In this document: positions 25,609-33,592 of the stretch, piece by piece
Layout: each line of letters starts with the position of its first letter
Numbering within the stretch: position 1 is the stretch's first letter
Assembly (NCBI GenBank): GCA_903846015.1
Contig: CAIMZS010000171.1
Span: 1 to 38,308 of the forward strand
DNA length: 38,308 bases
Direction: 5' to 3'
DNA from: an uncultured Anaerolineae bacterium
Lineage (GTDB): Bacteria > Chloroflexota > Anaerolineae > Anaerolineales > Villigracilaceae
Made by a program: the position numbers and the translations under genes
The notes under the pieces: generated by a model
Told to the model about the DNA's origin: nothing
Database searches by the model: none
The model's input: the letters and a program-made list of their open reading frames with translations, nothing else

Positions 25609-27606
25609 ATGACCTACCCGATCATTCAACGCGAATTGACAGTCCATCTGCACAACGGTAACTGGTATCTGCGTCCGATCGAGGACGAAGAAGCAGTGCT
25701 TGGCCCGGTTGATTATGGTTGGCATCGCTTTAACCTTTATCCTGATAGTTTTACCTTTGGCGAGGGTTTGTTGGCTGGCAGTTCGATCCCAGGTTCCCGC
25801 CGCCTGGTTTTCTCGGCATGGAGCCCGCAGTGGGATGGTTTTTATGTTTCGAGTATGGGCGGAGCCGCCTATTTATTTCATGGGTTGGGCGTTAACTATG
25901 TAGCCTTACGCGGCACAGCACCGGTTCCGAGCGTGGTTTTATTCAATCACAAAGCCGGCGAAATCCAGGTACGTATTGAACCGGTCAATGTCGAGTCACT
26001 CTGGGTTGGATATGCCGGCCCGGATGAAAGCCCGCAGATCGGCTTTTATGCCCTTCAGCAGGCTCTTTTTGACCGCTATGCATCTGAATATAAGCCAGGG
26101 GGGGTGCGTATCTGCGCAGTAGGCCCTGCTGCAAAGTACACCCGCGAAGGAGCGCTTGGATCCAGTCCATTACGCAATGGCGTCTTCAGCCCGGTTATCG
26201 ATTGGGCCGGGCGCGGTGGCCTGGGCAGCCGGCTGTATCAACGTCATAATATCGTGGGCATCATTTTCGGCGGCGACTGGGCCGACCCAGATCTGCGTGA
26301 CTCAGCTGAGATTGACGCTTATTTCATCCAGCATTTTGGAAAAAAAACCATTCAAACTGATTTGGCGGTAACTGAAAAATATCGTTACGTACCTGAATTC
26401 GAGACTGGGGGCACATTTGGGGTAAATATGCGTGATCTCAATGAACGCATCCTCAGTTTCAATTACACATCCATTTACCAACCGGTCGAAGCGCGCCTGC
26501 GCCAGCACGATAATTTTATTCGCAATCATTATTTAAAACAATTTAATGAAGAGACCATTAAGCCCAAAAAATTCCAGCATTGTGGTGAACCCTGCCCGGT
26601 GGTTTGTAAAAAGTTATTTGGCCAATATAAAAAAGATTATGAGCCATACCACGCGTTGGGACCCCAGGTGGGCGTGTTTGACCAGCGTGCCGCGGAATTG
26701 TTGACTGACCATGTCGACGCAATGGGTTTTGACTCGATTCAAAGTGGTGGAACCCTGGCATGGATCATGGAATTGGTTGCTGATGGAGTGATCGATCCGG
26801 CTGAATATGGTTTTCCACCGGCCAGTACGATGAAATTTCATTTTGAGGCCGATCCGGACCGCTTTGACGTGGTACAGGACAGCATGCTTAACGCGCTTTA
26901 TGCCATTGAACTGATAAACGCCATCCTGTTTGAAGCTCGCGCAGAAATATTCCGGTCCGGTATTCGCGCTGCTGCCATTGCCCTGGATAAACAAAAAGGG
27001 ACACGCAGTATTGACCGGGCTGTTTACATTGCCCACGGTGAACAGGGCTGCATGGTGCCCAACCAGTACTGGGTGCCTGGCATGCTGAGCCCTATGCCGA
27101 TGATGGGTAAATACTTCGTGTATTATGGGGTTGATTTTTTGGCGCCCGAGGTTCTGGGGCGCAAGAATGTTGAGCGGATGACGTACGAGCTCTTCAATGA
27201 AAACAGCGGTATTTGCCGGTTCCACCGCAAGTGGTCTGAATTCATCACCGATGAAATATTACAGGCTCATTATGGCCTGAAAGTGGATTATAAGGCGCAC
27301 CAGTTCCAACTCTCGCGTGAAATCTATGAGCGTGAAGCCCCCAAGATCATCTTTTGGGAAAGTGAAAGAGTGATTGATATGATTATGGGCTACCTGGTAC
27401 AGTGGGAAGTCGATGGCCTGCACACCCCCGAACTTGAGCACTGGCTTGGGCGTTTTCGGCAGGATAAAAAAGCAGCGGCAAAGGAGTATTGGCAAGCCAT
27501 GCGGATGGGCATCAAATCCGGTTTTGCCGAAGGCGCTGATGTCATTCCAAATAATTTCACACCTGGGCAGCAGGGCAGCCTGCCAAAACCTGTATCGACG
27601 GGTTGA
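25609..27606 (+). CDS. gor: Glyceraldehyde-3-phosphate:ferredoxin oxidoreductase-type tungsten enzyme (AOR family)
   Basis: 665 residues, AOR family. The N-terminal cofactor domain has DYGWHRFN, SSIPGSRRLVFS, SSMGGAAYLF and GRGGLGSRLYQRHN. The iron-sulfur ligands are C325, C329 and C333 in CGEPCPVVCKK, with C536 in SGICRFHRKW. The CxxxCxxxC spacing differs from the CxxC spacing of aldehyde oxidoreductase and agrees with archaeal GAPOR as I remember it, as do DAMGFDSIQSGG and TGGTFG. GAPOR oxidises glyceraldehyde-3-phosphate to 3-phosphoglycerate using tungstopterin and reduces ferredoxin, with no ATP made at that step. AAAAGGAAAATTGCG precedes the ATG. Other AOR-family aldehydes cannot be excluded. 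Confidence 0.82.
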   Translation: MTYPIIQRELTVHLHNGNWYLRPIEDEEAVLGPVDYGWHRFNLYPDSFTFGEGLLAGSSIPGSRRLVFSAWSPQWDGFYVSSMGGAAYLFHGLGVNYVALRGTAPVPSVVLFNHKAGEIQVRIEPVNVESLWVGYAGPDESPQIGFYALQQALFDRYASEYKPGGVRICAVGPAAKYTREGALGSSPLRNGVFSPVIDWAGRGGLGSRLYQRHNIVGIIFGGDWADPDLRDSAEIDAYFIQHFGKKTIQTDLAVTEKYRYVPEFETGGTFGVNMRDLNERILSFNYTSIYQPVEARLRQHDNFIRNHYLKQFNEETIKPKKFQHCGEPCPVVCKKLFGQYKKDYEPYHALGPQVGVFDQRAAELLTDHVDAMGFDSIQSGGTLAWIMELVADGVIDPAEYGFPPASTMKFHFEADPDRFDVVQDSMLNALYAIELINAILFEARAEIFRSGIRAAAIALDKQKGTRSIDRAVYIAHGEQGCMVPNQYWVPGMLSPMPMMGKYFVYYGVDFLAPEVLGRKNVERMTYELFNENSGICRFHRKWSEFITDEILQAHYGLKVDYKAHQFQLSREIYEREAPKIIFWESERVIDMIMGYLVQWEVDGLHTPELEHWLGRFRQDKKAAAKEYWQAMRMGIKSGFAEGADVIPNNFTPGQQGSLPKPVSTG

Positions 27607-27623
27607 TCAAAGAATGGGCGAGG

Positions 27624-27989
27624 TCAACCCATTGCCACCACACTCGCGATGGCATGCTCGCTTGTGTGGCTCAGGCTGATCGACCACTCCCGTAACCCAA
27701 GTTCATCTGCGAGTGCTTTGGCTGCGCCCTGGAAATGCAAAATAGGCTGGCCAGACTCTGCTCTCAAGATCTCAATCTCGGTCCAACTCACCTTCCCCAA
27801 CCCGGTTCCAAGTGCTTTTGAGACAGCCTCTTTTGCTGCAAAACGCGCTGCCAGTGAAGCAATGTTACCGGCGCATGTTTCCTGCTCAGCCCTGGTATAA
27901 ATGCGCATCAGGAAGCGCTCCCCGTGCCGTTCCACTGCTTGCCGAAGGCGTTTAATTTCCAGAATGTCGATGCCGGTTCGAATGGGCAT
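27624..27989 (-). CDS. acpS: Holo-[acyl-carrier-protein] synthase
   Basis: 121 residues, standard length. Metal-binding Asp is in the opening GIDILEIKRL, and the second signature is ARFAAKEAVSKALGTG. The typical WSISLSHTSEHAIASVVA ends the protein. It transfers 4'-phosphopantetheine from CoA to the carrier protein of fatty acid synthesis. It starts 3 nt after the second M16 gene with AGGG as a modest site, so it is third in that operon. Its end is 17 bp from the end of the convergent gor gene. Confidence 0.96.
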   Translation of the reverse strand: MPIRTGIDILEIKRLRQAVERHGERFLMRIYTRAEQETCAGNIASLAARFAAKEAVSKALGTGLGKVSWTEIEILRAESGQPILHFQGAAKALADELGLREWSISLSHTSEHAIASVVAMG

Positions 27990-27992
27990 ATT

Positions 27993-29261
27993 TTAGGGCC
28001 CTGAGCTGGTGATTGCCATCACATCTGGGTTCAGGTATTTTTGCGCAGTCGCCTGAACCATTTCGGGTGTCACCGCCCGAACCATCTGCTCGTAATTTCG
28101 GTAATAATCCAGCCCGAGACCATGTCGTTCTATGTTTAGCAGTGAGCTGGCCACCCCGGCATTTGATTCCATTGAAAGCGGCAGGCGGCCAATAAAATTA
28201 TCTTGACTGTCCTGCAGTTCTTCGCGCGTAACGCCGTGTTGAATAAACAGTCGGATTTCATCCAGGATCAGTTGCACTGCCCGATCCACATTAGCCGGGT
28301 TTACACCCGCGTTCACATCCCAGGTGCCTGGGCCAACCCCTGCGCTTAAACTGGAGGATGCGTGATAAGCCAGCCCAGATTGTTCTCTCACCACATCACC
28401 GATTCTGCCCATCATGCCAAACTGGCCCAGGATTGAATTGCCCAGCGAAGCCGCTGTAAACTCAGTGGCTTTTCTCTCGGGTCCCAATGCGCCAATCATT
28501 AAATCAGTTTGCGATTTGCCCGAAAGTGCGATATGCTGGCGAACGGTTTCAGTAAGAGGTACCACCGTAGGCAAGGTGGGGAGAGTGGGTTGCCCTGGAT
28601 TATGCCAATCACCCAGCGTTTGCGCGGCCTGTTCGAACACGAAATCTGCTTCCACTGCACCAACAACGGCGATGGTCATTCCTTTTGGCCCAAAACAGCG
28701 CTTTTGGAAAGCGACGATATCATCACGGGTGATGGCGCGTACGGTTTCGGGATAACCATCATCTGGGCGAGCATACGGATGATTGCCGTAAATGATCTTG
28801 TCAAAGGCCAGGGAGGCCATGTCACCGGTATCCTGCGCGCGGATGGATAGTCCGGTTAAAAGCTGGGCTCGCAAACGCTCAATCTCTTCCGCCGGGTAGC
28901 TTGGATTTTGCAGGCAATCTGCCAGGAGCTCAAGCACCAACGGCAAATCTTCCACCAATGCGCGTCCGCTGAAACCGGAAGTGTGCGTCCCGGCTGAAAA
29001 CCCCAGATGGGCGCCGACTGCTTCAAGCGCGTCGTATATTTCCTCAAAGCTGCGCTGATGAGTACCGCGCATCAGCGCTGTGGTGGCGAAATCGGCCAGC
29101 CCCAGTTTTTCATTACTATCAAACAGGCTGCCGGATTCGAAATAACCGCCCAGACTGAAGGATGGACTGTTGAAATTGGACCGTACCAACAGGGTGATGT
29201 TGTTCGGAAGTGATAGCCTGGTGATATCGTTGCTGCCTGGTAGGGATTGAAAAGCACTCAT
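27993..29261 (-). CDS. M16-family peptidase-like protein without zinc motif
   Basis: 422 residues with the M16 two-domain fold: SLFDSNEKLGLADFATTALM, IYDALEAVGAHLGFSAGT, YPAEEIERLRAQLL and YARPDDGYPETVRAIT. The HxxEH zinc site is absent: the place where it should be reads KLGLADFATTALM. It is therefore the non-catalytic partner, as in the alpha/beta pairs of bacterial and mitochondrial processing peptidases, where this subunit binds substrate. The start overlaps the stop of the catalytic partner by 4 nt and has GGAGG 7 nt before it. The two most likely form a heterodimer. Confidence 0.92.
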   Translation of the reverse strand: MSAFQSLPGSNDITRLSLPNNITLLVRSNFNSPSFSLGGYFESGSLFDSNEKLGLADFATTALMRGTHQRSFEEIYDALEAVGAHLGFSAGTHTSGFSGRALVEDLPLVLELLADCLQNPSYPAEEIERLRAQLLTGLSIRAQDTGDMASLAFDKIIYGNHPYARPDDGYPETVRAITRDDIVAFQKRCFGPKGMTIAVVGAVEADFVFEQAAQTLGDWHNPGQPTLPTLPTVVPLTETVRQHIALSGKSQTDLMIGALGPERKATEFTAASLGNSILGQFGMMGRIGDVVREQSGLAYHASSSLSAGVGPGTWDVNAGVNPANVDRAVQLILDEIRLFIQHGVTREELQDSQDNFIGRLPLSMESNAGVASSLLNIERHGLGLDYYRNYEQMVRAVTPEMVQATAQKYLNPDVMAITSSGP

Positions 29262-30547
29262 TCGTCGCCTCCATCACCATTCGGAAGGTACATTCCCACC
29301 ACCCGGTGGCGGGAATTGAAAAAGGTTTGGGCGGCGCGCAGCACATCTGCCGTGGTAATTTGCGATAACCTATCCAGGTAGGTGGTAAACCAGCTGTAAT
29401 CAGCGAACATTTCGGCATATCCCAGCCAGAAGGCCTGGTTTGTGATATTTTCGGTGCCATACGCAAAGATTGCGCGAGCCTGCTTAATGGCGCGGGCTAT
29501 TTCATTGGGGCTGACTGGCTCGTTTTGCAGACGGGTGATCTCAGCATCCAGCCCAGCCAGGGCTTTTTCCAGGGGAGCTTCAGGGTGTGCCGTCAGGGTA
29601 AATGTATACATGAATGGGTCAATCGTCGCTGATGATCCGCCATTTACGCTGACCGCAAGTTCTTTATCTATAATTGCGCGATACAAACGCGAAGTCTTAT
29701 TTGAAATGCCCCCACCCCCAAACATATTGAGGTTGCTTGGCCCTGCCAACAGGCTGTCCAGTACTGCCAGCGCAAAGAAATCAGGGTCACTGGCTGCCGG
29801 GGCGCGATAAGATACCTGAATAAATGCCGTTTCTCCTGGTCCTTCCACGTTCAGTCGGATCTCACCGGGTTGTTCCGGCTCTGGGCGTAGTAAGCGGGGT
29901 GGTGTTGCGCCTGTCGGTATCGGTTCAAAAAGCTCCTGGATGCGTGCCAGCATATTGGTAGTGTCAAAATCACCGGCAAGTGCTAAGACAGCGTTATTAG
30001 GTACATAATAAGTACGGTAATGATTGTACAGTGCTTCGCGGGTCAGGCTGTGCAGGTCAGCCATATCGCCGATCACCTCGTGATGGTAGGGGTGCACACG
30101 AAAAGCGGCGTGTTGCATGGCTTCACCCAGCAGGAAAAGTGGCTCGTTCTCGCTGCCTTCACGTTCGGAAATAATCACTGTTCGCTCAGATTCGACCTCC
30201 AGTGGGTCAAAGGTACTGTTGACCATCCGGTCGGCTTCCAGGCGCAAGGCTAGATCAATTTTTGTGGCAGGCATGGTTTCGTAATAGGTAGTCCAATCCA
30301 GGAAGGTGAAGGCATTCCACTGACCGCCTTCACGGGCGATGGCTTTATCCAGCAAGGAAGCTGGAAATTGCGAGGTGCCCTTGAACTGCATATGTTCCAC
30401 CCAGTGCGATTTGCCAGTTTGGCCGGTGGTTTCATCTTTTGACCCCACCCTGTACCAGATCCATTGGCTTATCAAGGCGGCGCTGTGGATTTCCTTGAGC
30501 AATACTTTTAGCCCGTTCTTCAGTGTTACTTCGGTGCAGCCGTTCAT
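29258..30547 (-). CDS. M16-family zinc peptidase, catalytic subunit
   Basis: 429 residues. The inverted zinc motif is SHWVEHMQFKGT (H48, E51, H52), and E128 in IISERE is exactly 76 residues after H52, the usual third ligand. No signal peptide is seen, so it may act in the cytosol or be exported by another route. Members remove signal-type or peptide substrates of up to about 70 residues. The start at 30547 follows GGAGAG. First gene of the operon with the non-catalytic partner and acpS. The substrate is not known. Confidence 0.94.
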   Translation of the reverse strand: MNGCTEVTLKNGLKVLLKEIHSAALISQWIWYRVGSKDETTGQTGKSHWVEHMQFKGTSQFPASLLDKAIAREGGQWNAFTFLDWTTYYETMPATKIDLALRLEADRMVNSTFDPLEVESERTVIISEREGSENEPLFLLGEAMQHAAFRVHPYHHEVIGDMADLHSLTREALYNHYRTYYVPNNAVLALAGDFDTTNMLARIQELFEPIPTGATPPRLLRPEPEQPGEIRLNVEGPGETAFIQVSYRAPAASDPDFFALAVLDSLLAGPSNLNMFGGGGISNKTSRLYRAIIDKELAVSVNGGSSATIDPFMYTFTLTAHPEAPLEKALAGLDAEITRLQNEPVSPNEIARAIKQARAIFAYGTENITNQAFWLGYAEMFADYSWFTTYLDRLSQITTADVLRAAQTFFNSRHRVVGMYLPNGDGGDE

Positions 30548-30690
30548 CTACTCTCCATGATTGATCTTCAACCTGCTTTTGGATCTTATTGTTAAATTAA
30601 TATTAAAGTTAGTCTATTTTTAATGGTCCCGGTGGTTATCGAGGCCGGGTTCTTGCAGCAACTTTCAGGTCCTGTATTCCGGGATAAAGG

Positions 30691-31572
30691 TTATTTGAAG
30701 TAAGTCGAGCACAAGAATGAAAGGTTTTGACACAGGGCTACATCTTCCGGGCGCTTGATTTGTGGTAGCAGCATATTATAGAACGGTGCAATGACTTGTT
30801 GCAAACCAGTGAATGGCTTGTGCAGCTCTGTTTGGTTGAGCGGAATATCCACTGGAACATTGATATTGATCGGTACGGTCGTATTCACCGGAACGGAAAG
30901 CTCCAAATGAACCGGCAGGTTGGTTCCAGCTGGCAGCACTATGTTTGCCACGCTGTTGATACTGACCCCACCCGTATTTAAGCGTACAGTTGCGCCGTTG
31001 ATGCGGGTATCCTCGGTAAGCACCACCACCGTATTCTGACTGATAGGCAGATCGAAATTGATCGGGATGGTATCCGCTACGTTGATATTGGTCTTAATGT
31101 GTGATTGGTCCATGAAAATAAAGTTTTCATACAGACCACCAAGCAAATTACCGCCCACCATTGCTTTAAGGGTAAAAAGCTCACGCCCAACCGTCACCAG
31201 CGCCACGATCAGGATCAGGTTGGTGATTAATGAGAGAACGCTGGCAACTGTCCAAAACGCCGCCATGAATTTATTCCAATCGAAACGCTTCCCCAAACGC
31301 CGGCGTGGATCTCCTGAGTTGGGCGCGGGTGTGAACGGGGGGGGTGGGGGTGGGGGCTGCCCCCCAGGCGGCGAATTCTTGGAAGTTATCGGTATAGGGC
31401 GACTTTCCGCCATGTCTTCCGAGCTGCTTCCCCGTCCAAGTTTTCTAACCGATGTCCGCGGTACCCAGGGCGGTTGTTTAGATTGGCCGGAACGGTTGTC
31501 CTGGTTGTGGAATAATTTTCCATCTGTTCCCGCGAGATCATCGTCGTCATTATCATCTAGTCTGTTGGTCAT
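30691..31572 (-). CDS. Single-pass membrane protein with Pro-rich tail and beta-rich outer part
   Basis: 293 residues, family not recognised. The first 95 residues are acidic, basic and Pro-rich (GGQPPPPPPPFTPAP) and probably disordered in the cytosol. One membrane helix spans about 104-128. The outer part (about 145-293) is beta-rich, with short repeated phrases: VPVNTTVPININVPVDIPL, LPAGTNLPVHLELSVP, SINSVANIVLP. Two Cys near the end (ALCQNLSFLCSTYFK) could form a disulfide. GGAGACACC precedes the ATG. The layout suggests a wall- or envelope-linked membrane protein. Confidence 0.78.
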   Translation of the reverse strand: MTNRLDDNDDDDLAGTDGKLFHNQDNRSGQSKQPPWVPRTSVRKLGRGSSSEDMAESRPIPITSKNSPPGGQPPPPPPPFTPAPNSGDPRRRLGKRFDWNKFMAAFWTVASVLSLITNLILIVALVTVGRELFTLKAMVGGNLLGGLYENFIFMDQSHIKTNINVADTIPINFDLPISQNTVVVLTEDTRINGATVRLNTGGVSINSVANIVLPAGTNLPVHLELSVPVNTTVPININVPVDIPLNQTELHKPFTGLQQVIAPFYNMLLPQIKRPEDVALCQNLSFLCSTYFK

Positions 31573-31895
31573 GGTGTCTCCTGTTAATTCGAGGCCCTAT
31601 TTTTAGCGGACGGATTGTATTGTGGGGTTAAATTTTTATCCGTGATCCTTCAATGGGGCTGAGTCACGGAGCTATAGAATAAATATAGCATAGATTGGAA
31701 AAAACGTGCTTCACCTCGCCAAACAATAACAAAATTGGAAGTTCGGCAAAGCGAACGCCCTGTGTGTTTTATGGAATGTGAGATAATCATTGATGCCCAT
31801 GGGAAAGCTTTTTCAGGTGCTTGCCATGCGCCTATATATCACATATAGTTATTTTGAACTTATCTGATCACTTTACTTGCAAAAGGAGATCGAAC
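31573..31895. other. Intergenic region upstream of the FNR-like gene
   Basis: About 320 bp between divergent genes. It contains a 7-bp inverted repeat TCCGTGA/TCACGGA (31640-31670). No strong consensus promoter or second gene was identified. Confidence 0.45.
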
Positions 31896-33221
31896 GTGAT
31901 TGACCAGAGTTATTATGCCGCCGTTGTTGGCGCAGGCCCGGCGGGGATGTTTGCAGCGCGTGAGATGGCGCGGAATGGCGTCAAAGTTGTCATTTTCAAT
32001 CGCGATATTAAGCCGGGTGGATTGGCAGAGTATGGTATTTACCCCGATAAATTCGCCATGAAAGAAGGGTTGCGCAACCAGTTTCGACAGGTGCTCGCTA
32101 CCCCCGGGGTAAGCTATTGGGGCAATATTAGCGTTGGTACTCAAGCTGACCTGAGCCTTGATGATCTGCGAGGGCTTGGTTTCCAGGCCATTCTGGTTAC
32201 AGTTGGGGCACAAGGCACAAAATGGCTTGGTTTGCCCGGTGAGCATCTCACCGGTGTATACCACGCCAAGGATGTTGTCTACCACTATAACCAGCTTCCT
32301 CCGTACAGTAAGAAAAAATTTCATTTCGGTAAAAAAGTGGCGGTGGTAGGGGCGGGCAATGTCATGCTTGATATCGCCCGGTTTTCCATTCAGAAGATCA
32401 AGGCCCAAAAGGTTATTGCGGTTGTGCGCCGAGGTCCGGCAGAGGTAAAATTTGATAAAAAAGAGATGGAATATGTCATCCGTAACCTGGATCTGCGCGC
32501 CCTTGATGATGAATTCTCTCGTGTCAGCTCAGTGATGACTGCTCTTGGGCAGGATCCAACTCAGGCCCAGGCGCAAATTTTGGAGGCTTTACCCAAGGCT
32601 CAGCCATCCAGTTCTACAACTCACTTCCGTTTTGAATTTTTGTCCACTCCCACTCAAATATTGGGTGATGGTATTGTCAGTGGGCTGGAAATCGAAGATA
32701 ACATCCTGGTGATCAAGGATGGCGAGGTTAAGGCGCGTGGAACAGGAAATAAGCGCATCCTGGATGTTGATTCAGTTGTGTTTGCAATTGGAGACAAGGT
32801 TGATGAAAGCTTGGGGCTGCCAGTTTCGTGGGATGAATTTTCCAAGAACCAGGAGCCGAGATTTCCACAGGAAGGTATCTCGTTTGAGACATTTGATCCG
32901 GCTCGGAAGATGGTTATCCCGGATGTGTTTGTTGCCGGTTGGTCACGGCAGGCCAGTACAGGCTTGGTGGGTTATGCTCGCAAGGATGGCACCCTGGGTT
33001 CAAGAGCAGTCATGCAATACCTTCAAACTCTCCCGAAGATCGTTCCCGATGATTCTGCGCTGACTGCGCGTTTGAAAAAACTCGGTAAACCGATTGTCAC
33101 CCAGAATGATATTCGGAAATTGACCGAGATTGAGCTTGAAACAGCCCGACATCGCGGGGTGGATTTTTTCAAATTTAGCACCAACGAGGAAATGTTGGAA
33201 AAGATCATGTCGGTCGGCTAA
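31896..33221 (+). CDS. Adrenodoxin-reductase-type ferredoxin-NADP+ reductase
   Basis: 441 residues. The FAD-binding loop is VVGAGPAGMFAARE (about 10-23) and the NADP-binding loop is VVGAGNVMLDIAR (about 150-162). RRGPAEVKFDKKEMEYV corresponds to the RRGP segment that contacts NADPH in the adrenodoxin reductase/FprA family, and VFVAGWSRQASTGLVGYARKDG closes the FAD site. It would move electrons between ferredoxin and NADP(H). The start is GTG at 31896 with AAAAGGAGATCGAAC; the frame is open to 31821. A C-terminal stretch of about 60 residues follows the usual end. A glutamate-synthase-beta-like role is less likely. Confidence 0.85.
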   Translation: MIDQSYYAAVVGAGPAGMFAAREMARNGVKVVIFNRDIKPGGLAEYGIYPDKFAMKEGLRNQFRQVLATPGVSYWGNISVGTQADLSLDDLRGLGFQAILVTVGAQGTKWLGLPGEHLTGVYHAKDVVYHYNQLPPYSKKKFHFGKKVAVVGAGNVMLDIARFSIQKIKAQKVIAVVRRGPAEVKFDKKEMEYVIRNLDLRALDDEFSRVSSVMTALGQDPTQAQAQILEALPKAQPSSSTTHFRFEFLSTPTQILGDGIVSGLEIEDNILVIKDGEVKARGTGNKRILDVDSVVFAIGDKVDESLGLPVSWDEFSKNQEPRFPQEGISFETFDPARKMVIPDVFVAGWSRQASTGLVGYARKDGTLGSRAVMQYLQTLPKIVPDDSALTARLKKLGKPIVTQNDIRKLTEIELETARHRGVDFFKFSTNEEMLEKIMSVG

Positions 33222-33237
33222 AATCCGGCAGCAATCA

Positions 33238-33270
33238 AAAAAAGTGTGCGGCTGCGCTGCGCACTTTTTT
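33238..33270 (+). terminator. Terminator of the FNR-like gene
   Basis: AAAAAAGTGTGC pairs with GCGCACTTTTTT (one T-G pair), with a 9-nt loop, 16 nt past the stop. Confidence 0.82.
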
Positions 33271-33416
33271 GTTTTAAATCTGTGTAGACAATGTTAAGTA
33301 ACTGTAAGGAACAAAAACCTAAACAAGGTGTTTCATTAAGAGTAGAAGCTGGAACAAAAACGCCGGTTTTTACGTTTCAGCAGTAACCATTTATCGTATT
33401 GTAAAAGGAGGTTGTC

Positions 33417-33536
33417 ATGTCGTGGATTGTCGTCATTTTTGTGGCTGCTCTGGTGGGATTATTCGTTTTAATCAGCCTTCTGCCGATTCTTTCTGATGGA
33501 GCCGAAAGGGACTCTCTCATCCAGTTAAACGATTAA
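33417..33536 (+). CDS. 39-residue membrane peptide
   Basis: A complete small gene: MSWIVVIFVAALVGLFVL opens one hydrophobic helix (about residues 3-25), then a short tail PILSDGAERDSLIQLND. An excellent AAAAGGAGG lies 5 nt before the ATG at 33417. It lies between the FNR terminator and the 3' end of purB, with no overlap. Small single-helix peptides often modulate membrane complexes or act as toxins; neither can be decided here. The strength of the ribosome binding site is the best evidence that it is expressed. Confidence 0.65.
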   Translation: MSWIVVIFVAALVGLFVLISLLPILSDGAERDSLIQLND

Positions 33537-33592
33537 CGCACAGGAGATACAGATACAATGCAGGGCGGTCATTTTGACTGCCCCGGCATTGC

